Of a DNA stretch of 32,555 nt, positions 1 to 10,700 are shown piece by piece. Position 1 is the first letter of the stretch; each line of letters opens with the position of its first letter. The notes under the pieces were generated by a model. The model did no database searches, had not been told where the DNA came from, and saw only the letters and a list, made by a program, of their open reading frames with translations. The translations under genes and the position numbers were made by a program. Source of the DNA: Streptomyces sp. sk2.1 (GTDB taxonomy: Bacteria; Actinomycetota; Actinomycetes; Streptomycetales; Streptomycetaceae); assembly GCF_008120935.1 (NCBI RefSeq), contig NZ_RDBO01000016.1:57030-89584 (forward strand). Reading direction: 5' to 3'.

Positions 1-1196
1 AGGGGGTTGGGAGTGAAGCGTTCCCGGGTCAGGTCGGGGCGGTCGTGGTAGTGCCGGGCCAGGCAGATCCCGCCGAGCAGGGCGTGGCCGGGGATGCCGA
101 CGGGTGCGGGCTGGTTGTGGTGGTCGACGATGTAGGCGGTGGTGTTCGTGATCGCCCGGCCCAGTGTGGTGGTGCCTCCGTGCGGGTCGGGGGCGGTGGT
201 CAGGCTCATCACGTTGGCCACCGAGCCCTCGGTGGCACCGTACTCGTTGCTGATCGTCGTCCGTGTGCTGCTGGCCTCCAGGAGCCGGGACACCAGCTGG
301 GGGGTGAGGTTCTCACCGCCGGCCACGATCGTGGTGATGCGATGTCGGGCGCCCCGGGTCTCCAGGTGCGCGGCCAGGACCTCCAGGTGGGAGGGGGTGG
401 CCTTCAGGAAGCTGATCGGGGTGTCGGTGCAGATCAGGTCGATCGCCGCGTCGAACGCCGTCCGCTCCGGCCCCGTGACCGGGATGACCAGCTGCTGGCC
501 CTGGATCAGGGGCAGGAACAGTGCCGTGATCGTCAGGTCGAACGTCACCGACGAATACAGAACCGACCCGACACCCCCCGAAGCACCGGCCGGGTAGTTC
601 CGGTCGCACCAGTGCAGATAGTTCACAACACCCCGGTGCTCCAGAGCCACCCCCTTCGGCCGGCCCGTCGAACCCGACGTGTAGATCACATAGGCCAGAT
701 CGTCCGGCACCGCCACCGGCACGGGATCCGTCTCCAAACCCTCCGGCCACTGCTCATCGACCAGGATGCGCTCGACCCCGTCGGGCAGCCGGCCGGCCAG
801 ATCCGTGCTCGTGATGACCAACGGGGCATTCGCGTCCCGGACCATGTAGGTGATCCGGTCCGCCGGATACTCCGGATCCACAGGAACGAACGCCGCCCCC
901 GCCTTCAAAATGCCCAACAGCGTGGCGATCAGCTCCGGCGAACGATCCAGACACACCCCGACCAACGTGTCCGGGGAAATACCCATGCCCCGCAGATGAT
1001 GGGCCAGCCGGTTCGCACGCGCGTTGACCTCACCATAGGTCCAGCACCGATCCCCATGCGTGACAGCAACCACACCCGGCCCCGCCGCCACACGCTCCTC
1101 CACCAGCCGGTGAATGGTCGCCGTATCCGGATACGGACCAGCCACACCATTCCACCCGACCAACACCTCCCCCAACTCCCCCACCGTCAACATGTT
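1..1196 (-). CDS. NRPS adenylation domain A4, left-edge fragment of the second NRPS gene
   Basis: This is the C-terminal visible part of the second synthetase gene, and it continues beyond the left edge. Reading leftwards on the minus strand, the frame shows the start of an adenylation domain (TYGEVNARANRLAHH), core A3 (YVIYTSGSTGRPKG), A4 (SSVTFDLTITALF) and A5 (NEYGATEGSV). The window ends just after LARHYHDRPDLTRERF, before core A7. Residues at the Stachelhaus pocket positions read D-L-T-K-V-G-E-V-A, close to the known asparagine code DLTKLGEVGK, so Asn is the tentative substrate. Positions 299 and 301 were aligned by eye. This segment follows the 184-bp tandem duplication in the direction of translation. 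Its frame therefore does not match the preceding segment as written, but removing one repeat copy restores one continuous domain. The carrier domain and anything later lie outside the window. Confidence 0.85.
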
Positions 1197-1380
1197 TCGC
1201 ACGCGCGTTGACCTCACCATAGGTCCAGCACCGATCCCCATGCGTGACAGCAACCACACCCGGCCCCGCCGCCACACGCTCCTCCACCAGCCGGTGAATG
1301 GTCGCCGTATCCGGATACGGACCAGCCACACCATTCCACCCGACCAACACCTCCCCCAACTCCCCCACCGTCAACATGTT
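1012..1380. repeat. 184-bp tandem duplication inside the NRPS gene
   Basis: Two identical 185-base copies (1012-1196 and 1196-1380, sharing one base) lie head to tail at a period of 184. The unit runs from TTCGCACGCGCGTTGACC to CCGTCAACATGTT and encodes the start of an adenylation domain. Since 184 is not a multiple of three, the duplication throws the reading frame out. The left copy continues naturally into A4 and the right copy continues naturally into C4, so one copy is superfluous. Confidence 0.93.
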
Positions 1381-1495
1381 CAGCTCCGACAGACGCGCAC
1401 CCGGCGCCGCCGCGACCGACCCCGCCAGAGTCACGAAATGCCCCGCCAACCGCTCGATCGACGCCCGCTCGAACAAATCCGTCCGATACTCAAGG
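1197..1495. repeat. Direct repeat copy 1 of a 299-bp block (partner 3115-3413)
   Basis: The 299 bases at 1197-1495 recur at 3115-3413, offset by 1918. I found no difference by eye. They cover the end of a condensation domain and the first motif of the next adenylation domain. Both copies begin abruptly at the same base, TCGCACGCGCGTTGACC, where the sequence on the left differs. That shared edge coincides with both frame-breaking joints. Confidence 0.9.
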
Positions 1496-3114
1496 GCTGC
1501 CAACAGCTCACCGTCCGTCTCCGCGGCGGTCAGCTGGAGGTCGAACTTGGCGTCCTGACCGCCCACCCCGACCTGCTCGACCGTCAGGCCGGGCAGGCTC
1601 CACGATTCCCCGTCCGGGGTGTTCTGGAAGACGAAAAGGGTCTGGAAGAGGGGGTTGCGGGACAGGTCGCGGTCGGGTGCCAACTCGTCGACGAGGCGTT
1701 CGAAGGGCAGGTCCTGGTGGTCGTAGGCACCGAGCGCGGTGTCCTTGACCCGGTCCAGGAGTTCGGTGAACGCCGGATCGCCGGACAGGTCGGTGCGCAG
1801 GACCAGGGTGTTGACGAAGAAGCCGATCAGGTCCTCCGTCTCGGCACGGTTGCGGCCGGCGATCGGGGTGCCGACCGCGATGTCGTCCTGGCGGCAGTAG
1901 CGGGCCAGAACGATCTGGAACAGGGACAGCAGCGCCATGAACAGGCTCGCGCCCTGCCCGCTCGCCGTCGACCGCAGCGCCTCCGTCACCTCCGCCGGCA
2001 CCGAGAAGTACACGGTGTCGCCCTCGGCACCCTCCCGCTCGGCCGGCCGGCCGTGGCCGGTCGGCAGTTCCAGGGCCGGGACCCCTGTGAGGCGTTCGCG
2101 CCAGTACGTCAACTGCCTCTCCAGGAACTCCCCGTCCAGCTGCTTCCGCTGCCAGGCGGCGAAATCCCCGTACTGGATGGAGAGCTCGGGAAGCGACGCC
2201 TCACGCCCGGCAACCGCGGCCGCGTACAACTCCCGCAACTCACGGGCCAGAATCCCGGAGGACCAACCGTCCGAGACGATGTGGTGCAGCGTGATCAGCA
2301 CGTACTGGTCGTCGTCGGCGACGCGCACCACGTCGACCCGCAGAAGCTGCCCACCGTCCAGCTCGAACGGTCGTCGTGCCTCGGCCGCCATGATCTCCAG
2401 TGCGGCCTCCTCCCGCTCGGCCGTCGGGCGGTTTCGGATGTCGTGCACCACCGGAGTGACCGCCCACGGTGCGTCCACGATCTGCGAGGGGCGTCCCGAG
2501 TCGTCCGTGACGAACCGGGTCCGCAGCACCTCGTGCCGGGTCACCAGACCGGTGAACGCCGCACCCAGCGCACCGGCATCGAGCGTGCCACGCATCCGCA
2601 GGCCGAACGGCACGAGGTACTCGGCACTGTCCGGTGTCAACTTGTCCAGGAACCACAACCGCTGCTGCGCGAACGAAAGGGGCAGTGGGCCGCTGCCGCG
2701 GTCGAGAGGTATCAGCGGCGCCTCCTCGGCGGTCTCCAGCTCTCGCACGACTCCGGCCAGCGAGGCAGGGGTGGGCGAGGTGAAGAGGGCACGCACCGGG
2801 ACGTCCAACCCGAGCCGCTGCCGCAGGCGCGACGTCACCTGGGTCGCGAGCAGTGAATGTCCGCCCAGTTCGAAGAAGTTGTCGTGGATGCCGATGGTGT
2901 CGATGCCGAGGACGTCGGACCAGACCGCGGTGATGGTCTCTTCCGTCGAGTTGCGGGGTGCGGTGTAGGTGGTGGCGAGTTCGGGGCGGTCGTGGCCGGG
3001 TGCGGGCAGTGCCTTGGTGTCGACCTTCCCGTTGGGGGTGAGGGGCAGCCGGTCGAGGGGGACGTAGAGGGCCGGGACCATGTAGTCGGGCAGCAGCCGC
3101 TGGAGATTCGCACG
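1197..3114 (-). CDS. NRPS fragment: A3 C-terminus, carrier T3, condensation C4, A4 N-terminus
   Basis: This is the middle piece of the second synthetase gene. In reading order it has the last part of an adenylation domain (LQRLLPDYMVP, then NGKVDTKALP carrying the A10 lysine) and a carrier domain with the phosphopantetheine site FFELGGHSLLATQ. A complete condensation domain follows (SFAQQRLWFLDKL, active-site HHIVSDG, and IGFFVNTLVLRTDLSGDP), then the opening of the next adenylation domain (TYGEVNARA). The C domain has the HHxxxDG motif of an active peptide-bond-forming enzyme, and with no epimerase ahead of it an LCL type is likely. Both ends are artificial joints. At 3114 it abuts the N-terminus of A3 with about 1.3 kb of A3 missing and the frame shifted. 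At 1197 it runs into the second copy of a 184-bp duplication and the frame is lost, with a stop at about 1030. The fragment is best read as part of one real gene. Confidence 0.85.
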
Positions 3115-3413
3115 TCGCACGCGCGTTGACCTCACCATAGGTCCAGCACCGATCCCCATGCGTGACAGCAACCACACCCGGCCCCGCCGCCACACGCTCC
3201 TCCACCAGCCGGTGAATGGTCGCCGTATCCGGATACGGACCAGCCACACCATTCCACCCGACCAACACCTCCCCCAACTCCCCCACCGTCAACATGTTCA
3301 GCTCCGACAGACGCGCACCCGGCGCCGCCGCGACCGACCCCGCCAGAGTCACGAAATGCCCCGCCAACCGCTCGATCGACGCCCGCTCGAACAAATCCGT
3401 CCGATACTCAAGG
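3115..3413. repeat. Direct repeat copy 2 of the 299-bp block
   Basis: This is the partner of 1197-1495. Immediately to its left the bases TCGCACG are already present once (3108-3114), so the joint reads TCGCACG-TCGCACG. A recombination at that microhomology would normally leave a single copy. Two abutting copies look more like contig ends placed side by side. Confidence 0.88.
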
Positions 3414-4696
3414 ACCGCGCGCAGTCCGTCCGCCGACTCGACCGCCGTGAGCGTCAGGTCGAACTTGGCGACACCCCGCTCTATCTCGACCGACTCGGTC
3501 CGTGCGCCCGCCAGTTCCCATGCCTGGTCCTCCGCGCTGCCGGGCGCCTGGAGGACGAACATCGTCTGGAACAGGGGGTTGCGGGACAGGTCACGGTCGG
3601 GGGCGAGTTCCTCCACGAGGCGTTCGAAGGGCAGGTCCTGGTGGTCGAAGGCACCGAGCGCGGTGTCCTTGACCCGGTCCAGCAGCTCCGTGAACGCCGG
3701 ATCGCCGGACAGGTCGGTGCGCAGGACCAGGGTGTTGACGAAGAAACCGATCAGGTCCTCCGTCTCGGCACGGTTGCGGCCCGCGACCGGGCTGCCGACC
3801 GCGATGTCGTCCTGGCGGCAGTAGCGGGCCAGAACGATCTGGAACAGGGACAGCAGCGCCATGAACAGGCTCGCGCCCTGCCCGCCCGCCGTCGCCCGCA
3901 GCGCCTCCGTCACCTCCGCCGGCACCGAGAAGGTGACCACGTCGCCGTCGCCGCTCGGCTGCGCCGGGCGCTGGTGGTCGGTGGGAAGTTCGAGCGGCGT
4001 CACGTGGGCGAGGCGTTCGCGCCAGTAGGCCAGCTGCCTCTCCAGGAACTCCCCGTCCAGCTGCTTCCGCTGCCAGGCGGCGAAATCCCCGTACTGGATG
4101 GAGAGCTCGGGAAGCGACGCCTCACGCCCGGCAACCGCGGCCGCGTACAACTCCCGCAACTCACGGGCCAGAATCCCGGAGGACCAACCGTCCGAAGCGA
4201 TGTGGTGCACCGTCAGCAGCAGGAAGTGGTCGTCGTCCGCGAGCCTCACCACGTCGGCCCGCAGGAGTCGCCCGGCCTCCAGGTCGAACGGCCGCGTCGC
4301 CTCGGTGCGCAGTACTTCGCCCGCACGGGTCTCCGCGTCCGCCTCGGCCCGCAGGTCGTGGACCGTGACCTCCACCGGCCGGGGGGCGCCGATCACCTGC
4401 CGCGGTGTGCCGTCGTCGTCCGCCCGGAACGCCGTCCGCAGCACCTCGTGCCGGGCCACCAGAGCTGACAGTGCCGTGCCGAGCGCGGGAACGTCCAGCG
4501 TGCCGTGCACCCGCAGCACAGTCGGCACCAGGTATTCCGCGCTGTCCGGCGTCAGCCGGTCCAGGAACCACAGCCGCTGCTGCGCGAACGACAGCGGCAG
4601 CGGTCCGGCCTCCCGGTCGGTCCGTACGATTCGAGCCGCTTCCGCACGCCGCCGCATGCGGGACAGCAGCCGTGCCTCCACCGAGTTCTCGCCCAT
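3115..4696 (-). CDS. NRPS second gene, 5' part: condensation C3 and truncated A3
   Basis: This is the start of the second synthetase gene. The ATG at 4696 (MGENSVEARLLSRMRRR) has GAGGA about 8-9 nt upstream and lies 47 nt after the stop of the previous NRPS gene, so the two are cotranscribed. A short arginine-rich N-terminal segment, possibly a docking helix, leads straight into condensation domain C3 (SFAQQRLWFLDRL, HHIASDG near residue 164, IGFFVNTLVLRTDLSGDP). After that come the first residues of adenylation domain A3, ending at TYGEVNARA. At 3115 the sequence jumps to the far end of an adenylation domain in another frame, so cores A2-A9 of A3 are absent. Read literally, the frame continues as nonsense and stops at 2240, giving 818 residues. 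The substrate of A3 cannot be read. C3 and C4 are nearly identical over long runs, which suggests recent module duplication or gene conversion. Confidence 0.88.
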
Positions 4697-4743
4697 GATG
4701 TTCCGTCCTCTTCGTCTTCTCGCGTGGGCAATGGGCCGCTGTT
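4697..4743 (-). other. Short spacer between the two NRPS genes
   Basis: These 47 bases separate the stop of the first synthetase gene from the start of the second. They carry the GAGGA ribosome-binding site of the second gene and no hairpin that I can see, so the two genes are read as one transcript. Confidence 0.7.
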
Positions 4744-7700
4744 TCAGGAAAGCTGTTCCTGCGCGTCGAACAATTCGACGAGCTGTTGCTTGATGCCGAT
4801 GACGGTCGGCGACTGGAAAAGTCGTCGCAGGCCGATGCGTACTCCGGTCACCGACTCGACCTGGTTGACGAGTTGGAGGGCGAGCAGGGAATGCCCGCCG
4901 GCGTCGAAGAACCCCTCGTGGATTCCCATGCGCTCGACGCCGAGCACGGCGGCCATGATCCCGGCGATCTCCGCCTCGATCTCGTCCCGTGGCGCGGTGT
5001 ATCCGGCCGTGCTGTCGCCGTCGTTGCCGGGGGCCGGCAGTGCCGCGTGGTCGACCTTGCCGTTCCGGTTGAGCGGCAGTTCCGGCAGGATCGCGAACGC
5101 GGACGGCATCATGGCGCGGGGCAGGCGTTCGGCGGCCCACTCGCGCAGCGCGCCGACGTCCACCGCGGCGCCGGGTGCGGGCACGCAGTAGGCGACCAGT
5201 CGCTTGTCGCCGGGAGTGTCCTCCCGGACCACCACCGCGCAGACCCCGACCGTGCCGTGGGTGAGCAGCGTCGCCTCGATCTCGCCGAGTTCGACGCGGA
5301 CACCGCGCAGTTTCACCTGGCGGTCGATCCGTCCCAGCAGGTCCAGTTCGCCATCGGCGGTGAACCGGCCGAGATCGCCCGTGCGGTACATCCGGCCGCC
5401 GCGGAAGGGGTCGGCGACGAAGCGTTCGGCGGTGAGGTCGGGCCGTTGGTGGTAACCGCGTCCGACGCTGTCGCCGCCGAGGTACACCTCGCCCAGCACC
5501 CCCGCGGGCACGGGGCGGCGGTCCGGGTCCAGGACGTACACGGTCTGGTTGACCATGGGACGGCCCGCGAGGACCGGTCCGGTCGGGTCGGTGCGCGAGG
5601 CACGCCAGTACGTCGTGTCCACCGATACCTCGGTGGCGCCGTACAGGTTGACGAGGTCGCCGGGGAAGCGCTCGGTGAACCGGCTCACCAGCGTCGGCTG
5701 GAGCGGCTCGCCACTGGCGAAGGCGTACCGCAGGTGCGCGCAGTCCTCGGGCCGCGCCTGGGAGACGAACATGTCCAGCAGGCTCGGCACGAAGTGCAGG
5801 CCGACCACGCGGTGGGCGCGCATCAGACGGGACACCTCGGCCATGTCGAGCCGGTCCGATCCCGGCACCAGCACGACCGTGGCGCCCTGCCACAGGGGCC
5901 AGAAGATCTCGTACGCCGACACGTCGAAGGACAGCGGTGTGGCCTGGAGGAAGCCCTCGCCCGGAGCGATCGGGAACGCGTGCTGCATGCCGGCCAGGTA
6001 GTTGACCACTCCGCGGTGTTCGATGCGGACGCCCTTCGGGCGGCCCGTGGAACCGCTGGTGTAGATCAGGTAGCACAGGTCGCCGGGGTCCGCGACGGGT
6101 TCCGGCGCGTCCGTGGGCAGGGTGTCCGGCAGGTCGGCGGGGCGGTCCACGGCCAGCAGGTCCGGACCGTCCGGCAGCAGGGCGGAGTGCGCGATATCGG
6201 TGACGATCAATGGTGCGCCGGAGTCCGCCACCAGGTACGCCAGCCGTTCCTCCGGGTGCTCCGGGTCGAGCGGGACGTACGCGGCGCCGGCCTTGAGGAT
6301 GCCGAGCAGCGTCCACACCATGGCGGGCGAGCGTTCCAGGCAGACCCCCACGGGTACGTCGGGGCCGATGCCCGGCACGGCGCGCAGCCGGTGGGCCAGG
6401 CGGTTGGCCCTTTCATCGAGTTGACGGTACGTCATGCTTTCCGTGCCGCAGACGACCGCGACCGCGTCCGGGTCCTGTGCCGCCCGCTGCTCGAACAACT
6501 GGTGCAGTGTCGTCGCCGGAACGGGCTCGGTGGTGTCGTTCCATTCGGTGAGGACTCGGTGCCGCTCCCCCGCGTCCAGCATCTCCACCTCGGACAGCGT
6601 GCTGTGCGGGCGAATCGTGGCCGCGGCCAGCAGGTTGGTGAAGTGACCGGCCATGCGGCGTGCGGTGTCCTCGGTGAAGAGGTCGTCGGCGTAGACCACT
6701 GCGCCGTCCAGGGTGCCGTCCGCGGCCTCCGCGAGGTACATCGACAGGTCGAACTTGGCGTCCCGGACGGGGGACTCGACGGGCTCCGCGGTCAGGCCCG
6801 GCAGGTTCCAGGCGTCCGCGCCCGGTGTGTTCTGCAGTGCGAACATCGTCTGGAACAGGGGGTTGCGGGACAGGTCGCGGTCCGGGGCCAGTTCTTCCAC
6901 GAGGCGTTCGAAGGGCAGGTCCTGGTGGTCGTAGGCGCCGAGCGCGGTGTCCTTGACCCGGTCCAGCAGCTCGGCGAACGCCGGATCGCCGGACAGGTCG
7001 GTGCGCAGAACCAGGGTGTTGACGAAGAAACCGATCAACTCCTCCGTCTCGGCACGGTTGCGACCGGCGACCGGGCTGCCGACCACGATGTCCCGCTGCC
7101 CGCTGTAGCGGGCCAGCAGCAGCTGGAAGACTGCCAGCAGGGTCATGAACAGGCTCGCGCCGCTCTCGGCGGACACCGTGCGGGCGCGGGCGGCGACCTC
7201 GGCGGGCACCGAGAACCGGATCACTTCGCCCCGCCCGCCCCGCTCCGCCGGCCGTACGTGGTCGGTGGGCAGCTCCAACGGCTCCAGTCCGCCCAACTGA
7301 TCGCGCCAGTAGGCGAGTTGTCGTTCCAGCGGCGCGCCGGACAGCCAGCCGCGCTGCCACACCGCGTAGTCGGCGTACTGCACGGGCAGCGGATCCGGCC
7401 CGGTCGTGCCGGAGCGGTCCGAGAGGGCTTCCGCGTACCGCGCGGACAGCTCGCGCACCAGTACGCCCACCGACCAGCCGTCGAAGGCGATGTGGTGCAC
7501 GGTGACCGCCAGGACGTGCTCCTCGTCGGTCAGCCGCACCAGCAGTGCGCGCAGCATCGGTCCGGTGCCGAGGTCGACCGGCCGCAGTCCGTCCTCGCGC
7601 AGCACCTCCGCCAGGGCGTCCTCGCGGGCGGCCGTGTCACCCGTCCGGCGCAGGTCCCGTACCAGCATCCGTACCGGCCGTGCCGGGTCGATCAGCTGCG

Positions 7701-10700
7701 CCGGGGAGCCCGTCGCGTCCGTGCCGAACCGGGTGCGCAGGATCTCGTGGCGTGCCACCACCGCGGTGAACGCGGCGTTCAGCGCGTCGGTGTCCAGGGG
7801 GCCCAGGATGCGGAAGGCGAAGGGCAGCAGGTATTCGGCCCGGCCCGGCTCCAGCTGGTCCAGGAACCAGAGCCGTTGCTGCGCGAAGCTGAGGGGCGGC
7901 GGAGTGCCGTGGCGCGGTGCCGCCGGAATGCGGTCGGCCTCCGTGCCGTCCAGTTCCGTCACGGCCGCGGCCAGCAGCGCCGGGGTCGGTGCGCTGAACA
8001 GCGTGCGCACCGGCACGTCGGCGCCCAATCGCCGGCGCAGCCGCGACACGACCTGGGTGGCCAGCAGCGAGTGCCCGCCCAGTGCGAAGAAGTCGTCGTG
8101 CACGCCGATCCGGTCGACGCCCAGCACCTCGGACCACACCTCGGTCACCGTGCGTTCGGTGTCCGTGCGCGGCTCGGTGTACGCGGCGTCCAGTCCGGAC
8201 CGGTCGGAGGCGGGCGCGGGAAGTGCCCGGCGGTCGGTCTTGCCGTTCGGGGTGAGCGGGATGCGTTCCAGCGGGACGAACGCCGTGGGCACCATGTAGT
8301 CCGGCAGGTCGCGCTGGAGGTGGGCGCGCAGCGCGCTCGCGTCGAGGGGGCCCACGGGCACCACGTACGCCACCAGTCTCTGCACGCCGGGGGCGTCCTC
8401 GCGCAGCACGACGGTGGCGCCGGTGATCGTGGGGTGGGCGAGCAGCGCCGTCTCGATCTCGCCCGGTTCGATGCGGTAGCCGCGCAGCTTGACCTGGTTG
8501 TCGGAGCGGCCCACGAACTCCAGCCGCCCGTCCGGCAGCCATCGGGCGAGGTCACCGGTGCGGTAGACGCGCCGCGGCGTGCCGTCCACGTCCACGACGG
8601 TGAACTTCTCGTCGGTCAGCTCGGGCCGATTCAGGTAGCCGCGGGCCAGCCCGGGGCAGCCGATCCACATCTCGCCCGGCACGCCCACCGGCACCGGCCG
8701 GCCGTGACGGTCGACCACGAACACCTTCGCGTTGGCGACCGGCCGGCCGATCGGCACCCGGTCGACGGGGCCGTCGATCCTGGCGGTCGTCGCCTCCTGC
8801 GCGGCCTCCGTGGGACCGTAACCGTTGATCAGGGGCACCGCGCAGTGCCGGAACCACTGCCGGACCTGTTCCCGCTGGAGCGCCTCGCCGCCGAGCCGGA
8901 CCAGCCGCAGCCGCGGTCCCAGCGCGTCCGGACCGTCCAGGTCGGCGGCCAGGGCCCCGAACGCCGACGGGGTGAGCCATGCCACCGTGACCCGGCGCTC
9001 GCGCAGCGCCGCCGCCAGTCGGCCCGGGTCCCAGGTGTCGTCGCGCAGCACCAGAGCCGCCCCGGAGACGAGCGGGGCGAACATCTGGCCCACCGACGAG
9101 TCGAACGCGATCGAGGCGAACTGCAGGACCCGGTCCTCGGACGTGAGCCCCAGCTCACGGCATGTCTCCCGCATCCGCGCACGCAGCGCGCCGTGGGTGA
9201 TCTGCACGCCCTTGGGGCGGCCGGTGGAACCACTGGTGTAGATCACGTAGGCCACGTCGTCCGGCCCGGCCTGCGCCACCGGACCGGCGGGGGCGGTGTG
9301 CGGCGGCTCCGTCCGGTGTCCGTCCAGCAGCAGCGTCGGTGTGCGGTCGGGCAGGCGGCCGGTGTGCGCGGACTGGGTGACGATCAGTGGGGCGCCGCTG
9401 TCCTCGACCATGTGGGCGAGCCGGTCCGTGGGGTACGCCGGGTCCAGCGGCACGTATGCCGCCCCCGACTTGTGGATGCCGAGCAGCGTGCACACCATGT
9501 CCGTACCGCGGTCCAGGCAGACCGCGACCAGGGTGCCCGGCCCGGCACCGCGCTCGCGCAGCCGGTCGGCGATCCACTCGGCCCGCTCGTCGAGTTGACG
9601 GTAGGTCAGCTCGTCGGTGCCGCAGGTCACGGCCGGTGCGTCGGGGTGGCGAGCGGCCTGTTCCTCGATCAGCCGGGTCACGGTCACCGTGTCCGGCGCG
9701 TCGGTGTCTGCCCCGTTCCACTCGCCGAGGATCGTCCGGCGCTCGGTGGCGGTCAGCATCGGGAGCTCGGACAGCCGGGCGTCGGGGGTGGCGCAGGCGG
9801 CGGCCAGCAGCGTCTCGAAGTGCCCGGCGAGCCGTACCATCGTGGCCTCGTCGAACAGGTCGGTGGAGTACACGATGGTGCCGTCCAGAGCACCGTCGGC
9901 GGCCTCGGTGGCGTAGAAGGTGAAGTCGAACTTGGAGTCCTGGGCGGACACGTCGAGCTGCCGCACGGTCAGGCCCGGCAGTTCCCAGGACCGGCTGTCG
10001 GGGGTGTTCTGGAGGACGAACATCGCCTGGAACAGCGGATTGCGCGACAGGTCCCGCTGCGGGGCCAGCTCCTCCACGAGGCGTTCGAAGGGCAGGTCCT
10101 GGTGGTCGTAGGCGCCGAGCGCGGTGTCCTTGACCCGGTCGAGGAGATCGGTGAACACTGGGTCGCCGGACAGGTCGGTGCGCATGACCAGCGTGTTCAC
10201 GAAGAAGCCGACCATGTTCTCGATCTCGGCCCGGTTGCGGCCCGCGATCGGGGTGCCCACCGCGATGTCCTCCTGGCCGCTGTAGCGCGACAGCACCGTC
10301 TGGAAGACCGCCAGCAGGGTCATGAACAGGCTCGCGCCGGCCTCCTTGGAGAGCCTGCGGGCGCCGTCCGCGGTCCTTGCCGGTACGCGGAAGGTGAGCA
10401 TGGCGCCGTTGCCGCTGCGCCGCGCCGGGCGCCGGCGGTCGGTGGGCAGCTCCAGCGGTTCGGTGCCGGCCAGCCGGGCGCGCCAGTAGTCCAGTTGCTC
10501 CGCCAGCACCTCGCCGGTGAACCACTGGCGCTGCCAGGACGCGAAGTCGGCGTACTGGAGGGAAGGTTCGGACAGTCCGGTGGCCGTTCCCGCGACCCGT
10601 GCGCCGTACAGCGCGGTCAGCTCCCGGGACAGCACCCCCGACGACCAGCCGTCGAAAGCGATGTGATGCACCGTCAGAGAGAGCAGGTGCTCCTCGTCGG

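Noticed and set aside
1012..3413. The repeated blocks as an insertion element or CRISPR-like array
   Set aside because: They encode parts of NRPS domains, have no terminal inverted repeats or transposase, and number only three copies.
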